Part shown: positions 1 to 6,521 of the stretch, in pieces | Layout: each line of letters starts with the position of its first letter | How positions within the stretch are numbered: position 1 is the first letter of the stretch | Assembly (NCBI GenBank): GCA_021791615.1 | Contig: JAJYWG010000293.1 | Coordinates: forward strand, 1 to 14,962 | DNA: 14,962 nt | Direction of reading: 5' to 3' | Origin: Actinomycetes bacterium | Lineage (GTDB): Bacteria; Actinomycetota; Acidimicrobiia; Acidimicrobiales; RAAP-2 | Position numbers and translations under genes: made by a program | The notes under the pieces: generated by a model | Told to the model about the DNA's origin: nothing | What the model saw: only the letters and a program-made list of their open reading frames with translations | Database searches by the model: none

Positions 1-57
1 AGAGAGCAGGCTGATCGCTTCGGAACGGCGCCACGGGCGACTAGTGTTTCGTCGTCC

Positions 58-130
58 GGGGGTGTAGCTCAGCTGGTAGAGCGCTACGTTCGCAATGTAG
101 AGGCCGAGGGTTCGAGTCCCTTCACCTCCA
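58..130 (+). tRNA. tRNA-Ala, anticodon CGC
   Basis: A complete 73-nt cloverleaf decodes the alanine codon GCG. The acceptor stem pairs GGGGGTG (58-64) with CACCTCC (123-129), including the G3:U70 wobble that is the alanine identity element. The anticodon arm is CTACG-TTCGCAA-TGTAG with CGC at positions 34-36. The T arm carries GTTCGAGTC and the discriminator base is A130. The terminal CCA is not encoded (CCG follows), so it must be added enzymatically. The downstream debris suggests this tRNA end may once have served as an integration site, which is inference. Confidence 0.97.
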
Positions 131-154
131 CCGTATATTTTGGTGGACCCCTCC

Positions 155-180
155 GAAAGCCCACGATTTCGTGGGCTTTC
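155..180 (+). terminator. hairpin terminator of the tRNA gene
   Basis: GAAAGCCCACG (155-165) pairs perfectly with CGTGGGCTTTC (170-180) around the loop ATTT, giving an 11-bp stem 24 bases after the tRNA. The 3' side ends in CTTTC and is followed by GTGCTGTTTC, so the U-tract is weak but the position is right for tRNA transcription ending. Confidence 0.75.
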
Positions 181-413
181 GTGCTGTTTCGGTGCATTCC
201 GACGGGGTTATCCACAGGTTTATCGACGGAATTTGTCGACGGGTTATCAAAGTTGCCCTATGAAGCATTACGCAGGCGAGCACGCGCCACCCCGCGAGCA
301 CGCTGGTTCTTTGGGACCGGGCCGCTTGGCTGGCGTGGCGGTGCCGTGTGCAGCCCTACCGCAGCCGTGGCGGTCGCCCTGATCACGATGGTGGGCTCCG
401 GCGAGCAAGCTGA

Positions 414-584
414 GAGACTATCGGGGGACGACTGATTCCCTTGGGCGGAGCCGAAGGCGTGGCCGATCGGCAGCTCGCCGATGCGCGGAGGGACCCGCTC
501 CTGGCCCACGGTCGAGAGGCGGTCGTGGCGGATTGGTGGGCGGCGATGGGGGCCGCAGAGCGTGCGCGCACGCAGGCTGATTGA
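414..584 (+). pseudogene. possible C-terminal scrap of a MobF-type relaxase/helicase
   Basis: A reading frame open from 414 to the TGA at 582-584, without a start codon, encodes a stretch containing LLAHGREAVVADWWAAMG. A similar 'DPL...A...(V/L)VADWW(A/S)A' pattern is what I remember from the ATPase part of actinobacterial MobF (TrwC/TraA-like) relaxases, between the two motor motifs. The frame is closed upstream by a stop at 411-413 and no other relaxase motif is visible. It is therefore at most a short decayed fragment. The match is from memory and short; it could be chance. Confidence 0.25.
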
Positions 585-711
585 GGCCTGCATGAGGTGG
601 CTCGATCTGAGGTCCACGAAGAGCGTCGCCTTGATGCGAGTGGTCACACGGATCCCGCCGATCCACACCGACGAGTAGCCATCGAAGCGGCGCGTCAGCG
701 TCCGTGATCGG

Positions 712-933
712 GGCGAATCGTTGCATGCCCACGGGGCCCGAGGCTGCGCCAGCGCGATCCTCCCGTTGGCGCGACGACTACCGGGCCACCCGGCCCAAGG
801 TCGAACGCAAACTCGCTCACCTGATGCGGTGCAAGCATGGTGGCCGGAACGCCCGCGTCCGCGGGACGAAAGGATCGCCGACGAATTCCGTCTCCTTGCC
901 GCCGCAGCCAACCTGGCGCGCTTTGCCGTGCTC
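712..933 (+). pseudogene. transposase C-terminal remnant (IS1182/IS5-like DDE), frameshifted
   Basis: Three successive frames together give a recognisable transposase tail: RLRQRDPP (about 745-765), then WRDDYRATRPKVERKLAHLM with RCKHGGRNARVRG (about 767-870), then DERIADEFRLLAAAANLARF (from 865). The pattern 'DYRATRPKVERKIAHLMRRRHGGRRARVRG...DF.LLAAAVNLARL' is the conserved C-terminal end of many actinobacterial IS1182-family transposases, by memory. At least two frame changes and the absence of the catalytic domain make it a dead remnant. No terminal inverted repeats were found around it. It shows that this intergenic region has taken insertions. Confidence 0.65.
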
Positions 934-1141
934 AGAGCGCACTCGAAGGGTGCGATGTGGGCGGGTCCCGGGGGCCTGAAATGCCCAAGGGGCTCCCGAG
1001 GACCCCCAGCGTCACCCCAGAGGCAAGAAGCGACAACTACCACCAGTGAAATTCCCCGAACTGCCACGTTCGCGGCCCCAGGGTGGCCGAGCACAGCGGT
1101 TCTCCCGTGACCCTCGCCCCCCCTTTCCTTCGGAGAACCCT

Positions 1142-1169
1142 GTACGTCGTACGTCGTACGTCGTACGTC
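1142..1169 (+). repeat. four tandem copies of GTACGTC
   Basis: The 7-bp unit GTACGTC is repeated exactly four times, followed by a further G, just upstream of the putative promoter of the APC permease. Each unit contains the self-complementary tetramers GTAC and ACGT. It could be a slippage-prone tract or a multimeric protein-binding site. Confidence 0.95.
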
Positions 1170-1175
1170 GCACTA

Positions 1176-1205
1176 TTGCAACCGGTTCGCAAGACCGTCT
1201 AGTTT
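1176..1205 (+). promoter_or_regulatory. putative promoter and near-palindrome of the APC permease
   Basis: TTGCAA (1176-1181) and TAGTTT (1200-1205) are separated by 18 nt and lie about 50 nt before the chosen start. The -35 region overlaps a near-palindrome at 1176-1192 (TTGC-AACCGGTT-CGCAA, one extra base on the right arm), which could be an operator. The assignment rests on position and weak consensus only. Confidence 0.35.
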
Positions 1206-1255
1206 CGGTTGGTGCTGAAATCGCGCGTCGTGTGTGGCAGGGCCGGAGACCGTTC

Positions 1256-2710
1256 GTGACTGTTGAGACCACCGGGCCGCCGGCAGGGGGTACCCCGGAC
1301 AGGGCGAACGAACGCCAGTTGGTCCAGTCGTTTCACTTGTCGGACCTGGTGCCGTTGTCGGTGTCGAGCGTGGGGCCGATGTTCTCCGTGGCCGCGACGG
1401 GTGGCGTCATGGCCGCCCAGGCTGGTTGGTGGACGCTGCCCGCGATCGCCATTCTGGCGGTCCCGTTCATCGTCTCTAGCTTCGTGTTCCGCCTATTGAA
1501 CCGGCACTTCCCCCATGCGGGCGCCTCGTACCATTGGTCGGCCCGTGTCATAGGCCGGGGTGTGTCGCGCTATCAGGCGTGGATCCTGATTCTGGCCTAC
1601 TTCTTCTCGATCCCTCCGATCGCGATCCCGGCCGGCTCGTACACGCTGGAGTTGATCGCGCCCGGGTACCGCGCGCCGGCAGTGGTCCAGATGGGCGTCA
1701 CGCTGTTCTGGATCGGGTTCGCCGCGGTCCCGTTGCTGCTCGGAGGGCGGCCCACCGCCCGGATCACCCAGGTCTTCTTCGTGGTGGAGATGGTCTCACT
1801 CGCCGGCTTCGGGATCATCGGCGGCGTCAGCTGGAGCCGCCTGTCGGTCCCGATCCACTTCGGGGCACCCCCGATCGGGGGGATCTTGATCGTGGCGGTG
1901 GTTGCCGCCACGATCCTCGACGGCTGGGAGATCGACAGTTACGCCGCCGAAGAGTCCCAGCGACCACGCCACCATCCCGGTATCGGCGGCGTCGTCGGCG
2001 CCTTCGGCGCCCTCGCGTTTTACGCCATCCTCTACCCTCTCATGCTCGGGGAGACGCCGCTGCACCTGCTGGCCAACTCCACGGATCCTCTCGCCGTGTG
2101 GTCCCACCGCCTGCTGCCCAACGCCCCCTGGGCGATGCTGATCCCGATCCTCTTGTCAACGGCCGGTGGCCTGTGGCTCACCAGCTTCATCCTGACCCGG
2201 GCCTTGTACGCCATGGGGAGGGAACACCTGATCCCAGGAGGTTTCGCCAAGCTCAACCGCTACCACGTACCCCACGTCGCCATCATTGCCGCCCTGGGCC
2301 TCGCCGCCGTGGTGGTCGCCCTGCAGCTGTTCGTCTCCCCCCTCGGATCGTTCTTCACCCTGGTGCTCTCCGCCGCCGGGTTCTTCCTGCTGGCCGAGTT
2401 CTTCTTGGACTCGGTCACCGCGACGGTGTTCCTCACTGTCGGTCACAATCGACTCCCCGACGTCCAACTCCAGCCCCATAGTCACCGAGCCCTCCTCGCA
2501 GGTTCGCTGTTCTCAAGCCTGATCATGGGCACGCTGCTGGTTACCTTCTTCATCTACGGCCCCAAGGCCATCGGTGGCGGCATCGACGAGACCCTCGCGG
2601 CCCTACTTGGCGCCGGGTTCGCGTTTGCCTGGTGGACTCGGCGACGGACCTTCGGACCTGTCGTCTTCGCCGGAAACGAAATCGCCGTGCACGCATCCCG
2701 GGCACCATGA
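1256..2710 (+). CDS. APC-superfamily amino-acid permease-like transporter
   Basis: A 484-residue polytopic inner-membrane protein of the amino acid-polyamine-organocation superfamily. About 12 hydrophobic helices are visible. Helix 1 is followed by a Gly-rich segment (PMFSVAATGGVMAAQAGWW), and the first cytoplasmic loop has FPHAGASYHW, matching the family's 'P.aGg.Y.w' signature. After helix 6 comes LDGWEIDSYAAEESQRP, the usual conserved acidic/proline element. I chose GTG at 1256 because GGAG (1245-1248) stands 7 nt before it and homologous sequence begins only after it. The frame stays open upstream to 1046 but reads through the tandem repeat with no family-like sequence. The stop overlaps the next ORF by ATGA. 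The substrate cannot be told from sequence; an amino acid or amine is likely. Confidence 0.85.
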   Translation: MTVETTGPPAGGTPDRANERQLVQSFHLSDLVPLSVSSVGPMFSVAATGGVMAAQAGWWTLPAIAILAVPFIVSSFVFRLLNRHFPHAGASYHWSARVIGRGVSRYQAWILILAYFFSIPPIAIPAGSYTLELIAPGYRAPAVVQMGVTLFWIGFAAVPLLLGGRPTARITQVFFVVEMVSLAGFGIIGGVSWSRLSVPIHFGAPPIGGILIVAVVAATILDGWEIDSYAAEESQRPRHHPGIGGVVGAFGALAFYAILYPLMLGETPLHLLANSTDPLAVWSHRLLPNAPWAMLIPILLSTAGGLWLTSFILTRALYAMGREHLIPGGFAKLNRYHVPHVAIIAALGLAAVVVALQLFVSPLGSFFTLVLSAAGFFLLAEFFLDSVTATVFLTVGHNRLPDVQLQPHSHRALLAGSLFSSLIMGTLLVTFFIYGPKAIGGGIDETLAALLGAGFAFAWWTRRRTFGPVVFAGNEIAVHASRAP

Positions 2711-2865
2711 TCGCCCCAGCCGGAGTGGACGACACCGACGCCGGGCGTCGAGTCGCCTCCGACGACATCATCGCGATGCTCCGGGCCAAAGGCGGGCGCG
2801 CCACCAGCACCTATGTCGCCAACACCTCCACGTTCCCCTCCGAGCCCCGCCTACACCGAGTTTGA
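2707..2865 (+). CDS. 52-residue microprotein coupled to the permease
   Basis: The ATG at 2707 shares four bases (ATGA) with the permease stop, the classic arrangement for translational coupling. The product begins MIAPAGVDDTDAGRRVASDD, has one likely amphipathic stretch (SDDIIAMLRAKGG) and no membrane helix, and ends in TFPSEPRLHRV. It is soluble, with an acidic N-terminal half. I do not recognise a family. Position suggests a regulatory or assembly partner of the permease, but it could also be a non-functional short frame. No separate Shine-Dalgarno is apparent, consistent with coupling. Confidence 0.5.
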   Translation: MIAPAGVDDTDAGRRVASDDIIAMLRAKGGRATSTYVANTSTFPSEPRLHRV

Positions 2866-2904
2866 CCACGCTCAGGGTTCTGGCAGCTCTAGAAATGGAG
2901 GGGA

Positions 2905-3384
2905 TCAGCTCGCGGAGCGTGCTTCTACCCTTGCCAGCTTGTCGACTAGACCCTCGAGCACCTGGTCCTGAGCGAGTAGGTGCTCTTGAATCTTCACCGC
3001 CTCATGGAGCACAGCATCGGCATCGTTGTAGGTGGCCTCGGATCGCTTGTCAGCCGCGGCCGCCAGGACGTTCTGGCCGACGATGATCACCGACAGCAGG
3101 ACCAACTGGAGGAAGGTCTGTGAGATCCACGACACCAACGTCACGGCGTTGTGGCTATTGATGGCCTGAGGCAGGCTGATGATGGCCAGGCCGGCAAACG
3201 CGTAGGCACACCACATGGTGCCGACCCCGTTGGTCACTTTCACCGCGAACCAGGCGTTGAACCGAGCGGCGGCATTGCCCGTGGGGAGTTGGTCTGCAAC
3301 CTTGACAGGTTCTGTCGGCGGCCCCTCCAGCTTGGTTTTCGTCCGGTGGTGGGGGATGTAGTCGTAGATGGCATGGTCGGTCAT
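2905..3384 (-). CDS. two-helix conserved membrane protein with C-terminal coiled-coil-like tail
   Basis: 159 residues. The ATG at 3384 is preceded on the minus strand by AAGGAG with 7-nt spacing, a strong Shine-Dalgarno that decides the start. Residues 1-40 are polar (MTDHAIYDYIPHHRTKTK, His-rich). Two helices lie at about 53-72 (TMWCAYAFAGLAIISLP) and 86-106, and a helical tail follows with KRSEATYNDADAVLHEAVKI and further heptad-like spacing to the end. The arrangement of two helices, a conserved polar N/Q after helix 2 (VGQN) and a charged helix resembles DUF1003 and low-affinity iron permease-like proteins. I cannot assign it to either with confidence. The function is unknown. It lies directly downstream of the decayed manganese exporter, on the same strand. 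Confidence 0.8.
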   Translation of the reverse strand: MTDHAIYDYIPHHRTKTKLEGPPTEPVKVADQLPTGNAAARFNAWFAVKVTNGVGTMWCAYAFAGLAIISLPQAINSHNAVTLVSWISQTFLQLVLLSVIIVGQNVLAAAADKRSEATYNDADAVLHEAVKIQEHLLAQDQVLEGLVDKLARVEARSAS

Positions 3385-3440
3385 CGCATAGCTCCTTTTG
3401 GTGGTGATGGCTCGTGTCCATGACAACGGCCGGGAACACA

Positions 3441-4001
3441 TCATGACCTGGGCTCTGACCGGCACCCCCACAGCAGACCCACGCCGATGGCCACCCCGAC
3501 AAGGACGAGGACGCCCCCGCCGACCAGCTCGCTCCGTTGCCCAAGCCGCGTCCCGAGCCCGTCCACCGAGCTCGAGGCCCAGCAACGAGAGGGCGACGCT
3601 GACCGTGGTGACGGCGGCGACCACGAGGTCGACGTGATAAGCGCCGAGGGCGAAACCGAGACCAGATTGTCGATGCTGAGCGCCCCACCGATCAGGACGA
3701 GGTGACGCTCAGTTCTGGGCCCTTGGTCTCCCCTTGGTCGCCGAGGAGACCGCTCACGATGGCATAGGCACCGGCGGCACCCAGCAGTGCGCCAGCGGCC
3801 GGTTTGGCAGTGCCGCTCAGACCATGAGCCAGCGCGCGGCCGAGCAGGAGCCGACGACCGGTATGAGGCTCTCGAAGACCCCGAAGATCAGGGCGACTCG
3901 AAGACGCAGTTTCCGGTCGACACCGGCGACACCGAGCGCGTCGAAGCGGCGAAGTTGTCCAGCCCGACCGACATCGCAACCTGGGGCAGTGCGATCACCA
4001 T
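3441..4001 (-). pseudogene. mntP: decayed manganese efflux pump (MntP type)
   Basis: Read on the minus strand from an ATG at 4001, pieces of one MntP-like protein appear in order but in changing frames. They are MVIALPQVAMSVGLDNFAAS; GVAGVDRKLRLRVALIFGVF with ESLIPVVG; LLLGRALAHGLSGTAK and AAGALLGAAGAYAIVSGLLG; LVLIGGALSIDNLVS; FALGAYHVDLVVAAVTTVSV with LSLLGLELGG; and GLGTRLGQRSELVGGGVLVL with GVAIGVGLL, ending at a stop at 3441-3443. The two 'S.G.DN' membrane motifs (GLDNFA and SIDNLV) with their Asp residues are family hallmarks. Each junction is explained by a one-base indel, at least five in all. An intact gene would export Mn2+ from the cytoplasm. Neighbouring genes are intact, so natural decay is more likely than poor sequence quality, though that is not excluded. 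Confidence 0.85.
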
Positions 4002-4107
4002 TGGGAGGGTAATCGGCCTGGCAGGACTCCCAATCCCCCATCGGACACATCGAGATTGAGCCTCCGCCTAGGCCGTTGTTCGGGTCTGGCTCAGTGGGCG
4101 CCGCTGG

Positions 4108-4138
4108 TTGACGTGACTGACGGCGTCCGGGGTACAAT
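4108..4138 (+). promoter_or_regulatory. sigma70-type promoter of the NRAMP leader transcript
   Basis: TTGACG (4108-4113) and TACAAT (4133-4138) match -35 and -10 consensus closely. The spacer is 19 nt, or 18 if TGACGT is taken as the -35. Transcription would begin near 4145, placing about 445 nt of leader before the NRAMP start codon. Confidence 0.65.
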
Positions 4139-4152
4139 GTCGACGACATGTA
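4133..4152. promoter_or_regulatory. palindromic operator candidate over the -10/+1
   Basis: ATGTCG-A-CGACAT (4137-4149) is a perfect 13-nt inverted repeat. Allowing one bulged A on the left, it extends to TAC/GTA at 4133-4152. Its place across the -10 and start site is typical for a repressor. The regulator is not identifiable from this. Confidence 0.5.
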
Positions 4153-4591
4153 ACGACCCCGATCCGAGGAGGTGAGCCAGATGACGTCCGAACCTCCCAG
4201 TACCTGGCGCCCTCCATCGTTCGATCGAGTCTGACGCCTTCGTTGCAGCGCATCTCTTGTTGCTGATCAGCATCTGATGCCCGTCGGGCTCGTCCTGGAG
4301 CGTCGTTCGTCTGCTTTGCGGATCGCTTCTAGGTGACGTTGGAGAGCACACCCGACCACCTGCGCCTCATCCGTCATTCCTTGGGACTCTGTGTCCCTTG
4401 TCGTTCTCGCGCCCGCCGCAGCCATCACCTTGCGCGCTCAGGGCGCCCAATCCCCTGAAGGGACTTTCCATGACTTTCCTCATCTCAATGCGATTTTCCG
4501 TCACTGCACATCCGACGTGGCTCGACTCTCGATCGCCATCGATCGAACTCTCTGACCGGACCTCCCGTCACGTCTTGGGGAGGTGCCGTCG
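4145..4591 (+). promoter_or_regulatory. long structured 5' leader of the NRAMP gene, candidate cis-regulatory RNA
   Basis: The region between the promoter and the NRAMP start is about 445 nt. It holds two small ORFs and several helices visible by eye. GGAGGT (4168-4173) can pair with ACCTCC (4192-4197), hiding the Shine-Dalgarno of the first ORF. TGCTGATCAGCA (4261-4272) is a perfect palindrome, overlapped by GCATC-T-GATGC (4270-4280), and next to GCCCG-T-CGGGC (4279-4289), so these helices compete. GGGAC-TCTGT-GTCCC (4383-4397) is followed by TTGTCGTTC, a weak terminator-like end. I see no clear match to the M-box or yybP-ykoY consensus. Leader-peptide control rather than a classical riboswitch is my inference. 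Confidence 0.5.
4181..4234 (+). CDS. 17-residue Pro-rich leader peptide
   Basis: The peptide MTSEPPSTWRPPSFDRV starts at ATG 4181, preceded by AGGAGGTGA (4167-4175) at 5-nt spacing. That is a complete match to the 3' end of 16S rRNA, the strongest ribosome site in the window. It begins about 35 nt after the predicted transcription start and well before the NRAMP gene. The sequence is dominated by E-P-P and W-R-P-P. Consecutive prolines slow or stall ribosomes. In enterobacteria the MgtL leader, also 17 residues with an acidic/Pro-rich start, senses low Mg2+ through ribosome destabilisation. The analogy is inferred: no homology is claimed. The first proline codons lie in the segment that can pair with the Shine-Dalgarno. 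Confidence 0.6.
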   Translation: MTSEPPSTWRPPSFDRV

Positions 4592-4595
4592 ATGA
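4470..4595 (+). CDS. second upstream ORF, 41 residues, overlapping the NRAMP start
   Basis: The ORF begins at ATG 4470 with GAAGGGA (4457-4463) 6 nt upstream, and ends at TGA 4593-4595. It shares ATGA with the transporter start at 4592, so translation of this ORF should bring ribosomes to the NRAMP start. The product begins MTFLISMRFSVTAHPTWL and ends RHVLGRCRR: a short hydrophobic N-terminus, then Ser/Arg-rich. I do not recognise it. Codon use is less GC-biased at third positions than in the neighbours, so the peptide itself may matter less than the act of translating it. Confidence 0.4.
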   Translation: MTFLISMRFSVTAHPTWLDSRSPSIELSDRTSRHVLGRCRR

Positions 4596-6235
4596 GCACT
4601 GCACTCAACGCCACTGCATTCGAAGACGCGGCTGTGCTCGACCAGGCCCACGTCGGCGATATTCGCGGCGCCCTGGGCACGATCCCTCTCCGGGATGTCG
4701 CTCCCCGGCGCCGCCTCTCGGCCAAGGCCAAGACCCTCCTCGCAATCGTCGGGCCAGGGCTGATCGTCATGGTCGGTGACAACGACGCCGGAGCGTTCAG
4801 CACCTACACGCAGGCTGGACAGAACTACGGGACTCACCTGCTCTGGACCCTGCTGCTGCTGGTCCCGATGCTCTATGTCTGCCAAGAGATGGTGCTGCGC
4901 CTCGGCGCTGTCTCCGGCGTTGGGCATGCCCGGCTCATCCTTGAGCGGTTCGGCAAGTTCTGGGGAGCGTTCAGCGTCATTGACCTTTTCATCCTGAACG
5001 CCCTGACCATTGTGACCGAGTTCATCGGCGTTACGCTTGCCGTCGGATATCTGGGACTGCCCAAGATCCCTTCAGTCATCCTGGCCGGCGGCGTGATTGT
5101 TGGGGCGGTGAGCACTGGGAGCTTCCGGCGTTTCGAACGCATCTGCCTGGTCCTCATCGTCGGATCGTTCGTGCTCATCCCGATCTACCTCATGGTGCAC
5201 CCGTCCATCGGACAGATGGCCCACAACTTCATCGTGCCGGGCTTTCCACACGGCGCCCAGGTCTCGACCGTCATGCTCCTCATCATCGGGATCGTCGGCA
5301 CCACCGTCGCTCCATGGCAGCTCTTCTTCCAGCAGTCCTACATCATCGACAAGCGGATCACGCCTCGGTTCATCAACTACGAGCGTGTCGACCTATGGAT
5401 CGGGATCGGGATCGTGGTGGTGGGTGCGGCCGCCATGTTTGGCTTCTCAGCTGGCGTCTTCGCCGGACATCCCGAGTTCGGGAACTTCACCAATGCTGGT
5501 GGCGTGGCTGCCGGGCTCGGCAAGTACGTCTCACGCCTGGCCGGTGACCTCTTCGCCATTGCATTGTTGGACGCCAGCGTCATCGGTGCCTCAGCCGTGG
5601 GTCTGGCGACGGCTTATGCCAGCTCGGATGTGCTGGGCTTCAACCACTCGTTGCACCGTCCGGTGAGAAAGGCCAAGGGCTTCTACGCCTGCTACGCCGG
5701 ATTGATGGCGGTGTCCGCTGCGCTGGTCGTCATTCCCGGTGTGCCGCTCGGACTTCTGACCGAGGGGGTCCAGACGTTGGCCGGCGTGCTGCTTCCCAGC
5801 GCAGTGGTGTTCTTGCTGCTGCTCTGCAATGACAAGGCCGTACTGGGACCGTGGGTCAACGGCAAGAAGCTCAATCTTTTGACCTCGGCGGTCGTCTGGG
5901 TGCTCGTCTTGTTGTCCGTCATCCTCACGGCGAGCGTGCTGTATCCGAACATCACGGGCACCCAGATCGAGCTGGTTCTCGGAGCTGGTTCGGGGTTCGG
6001 AATTCTCCTGGGCGCCTTCCTGCTGATCCAGGCGCGGCGAACGGCCCGGCGCACGGTGACCGTTCCCGTGGAGTGGGAGGACCGGAGATCGTGGAGGATG
6101 CCTGCGCTCAACCTGTTGGCAAAGCCTGTCATGTCGACCCAACGCAAGATTGGCCTTATGACGCTGCGCGGCTATCTGATCGTGGCCTTCGGCCTTGTGG
6201 TGGTGAAGATTGTCCAAGTAGCGATCCACGGGTGA
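4592..6235 (+). CDS. divergent NRAMP-family divalent metal transporter, probably Mg2+ (NRMT-like)
   Basis: A 547-residue inner-membrane transporter with about 11-12 helices (LeuT fold) after a roughly 45-residue polar N-terminus. Helix 1 reads GPGLIVMVGDNDAGAFSTYT (about 54-73): the canonical DPGN becomes D65-A-G-A68. Helix 6 reads IVGTTVAPWQLFFQQS, where the canonical MPH becomes A240-P-W242. Loss of the metal-coordinating Met and Asn with retention of Asp is the kind of change reported for NRAMP-related magnesium transporters (NRMT). Mg2+ import is therefore more likely than Mn2+/Fe2+. I chose ATG 4592 because GGGGAGGT (4577-4584) lies 7 nt upstream; an in-frame GTG at 4583 falls inside that site. 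The gene is translationally coupled to the 41-residue ORF. Confidence 0.85.
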   Translation: MSTALNATAFEDAAVLDQAHVGDIRGALGTIPLRDVAPRRRLSAKAKTLLAIVGPGLIVMVGDNDAGAFSTYTQAGQNYGTHLLWTLLLLVPMLYVCQEMVLRLGAVSGVGHARLILERFGKFWGAFSVIDLFILNALTIVTEFIGVTLAVGYLGLPKIPSVILAGGVIVGAVSTGSFRRFERICLVLIVGSFVLIPIYLMVHPSIGQMAHNFIVPGFPHGAQVSTVMLLIIGIVGTTVAPWQLFFQQSYIIDKRITPRFINYERVDLWIGIGIVVVGAAAMFGFSAGVFAGHPEFGNFTNAGGVAAGLGKYVSRLAGDLFAIALLDASVIGASAVGLATAYASSDVLGFNHSLHRPVRKAKGFYACYAGLMAVSAALVVIPGVPLGLLTEGVQTLAGVLLPSAVVFLLLLCNDKAVLGPWVNGKKLNLLTSAVVWVLVLLSVILTASVLYPNITGTQIELVLGAGSGFGILLGAFLLIQARRTARRTVTVPVEWEDRRSWRMPALNLLAKPVMSTQRKIGLMTLRGYLIVAFGLVVVKIVQVAIHG

Positions 6236-6419
6236 TGGGATAGGCGATGACAACCCTCTGTGCACTATCAACTCCGTCGGATCGTCCGGCCCCTCGATGG
6301 CGCCACTCTCTGCACTCCGGGGCGCAGGTCCTTCGTTCTTCGCAGTTCCGTCGGCCACGCTTCGGGTCTCACTCACTGCCTGGTTCCACACCTTGGGGCC
6401 TACCGTCGACCCCCTCATG

Positions 6420-6441
6420 AGACCTCCTGAGCCTGAGGTCT
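6420..6441. repeat. inverted repeat downstream of the NRAMP gene
   Basis: AGACCTC (6420-6426) and GAGGTCT (6435-6441) form a 7-bp stem with an 8-nt loop, between two convergently transcribed genes. No U-run follows on either strand, so a terminator role is only possible. The rest of 6236-6521 shows no gene I can support. Confidence 0.4.
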
Positions 6442-6521
6442 GGCCCGAACGAGTCGACGATGAACCGATTCATTGTCAGCACCCCAGACAGTGAGCTGCC
6501 GGACTACGGGGGCGAGTCGCG

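Noticed and set aside
1..57. A tRNA promoter (TTCGGA at 19-24, TAGTGT at 42-47, 17-nt spacer).
   Set aside because: The match is weak and the upstream context is cut by the window edge, so it was not listed as a feature.
208..216. TTATCCACA, a perfect DnaA-box sequence near the tRNA gene.
   Set aside because: It is a single copy with no AT-rich unwinding region, no dnaA/dnaN genes and no cluster of further boxes, so an origin is not supported.
258..1094. A long minus-strand open frame of 278 codons.
   Set aside because: Its product is Arg/Pro/Ala-rich without any motif and it runs antisense to the transposase remnant; it is a GC-driven open frame.
1142..1169. A CRISPR-like array.
   Set aside because: The unit is only 7 bp with no spacers; it is a simple tandem repeat.
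4145..4591. An M-box or yybP-ykoY riboswitch before the NRAMP gene.
   Set aside because: I looked for their conserved core segments and saw no convincing match. A covariance-model search would decide.
5591..6418. A 275-codon minus-strand open frame opposite the NRAMP gene.
   Set aside because: The composition (Gln/Arg/His-rich) is that of an antisense shadow, and the NRAMP frame explains the region fully.
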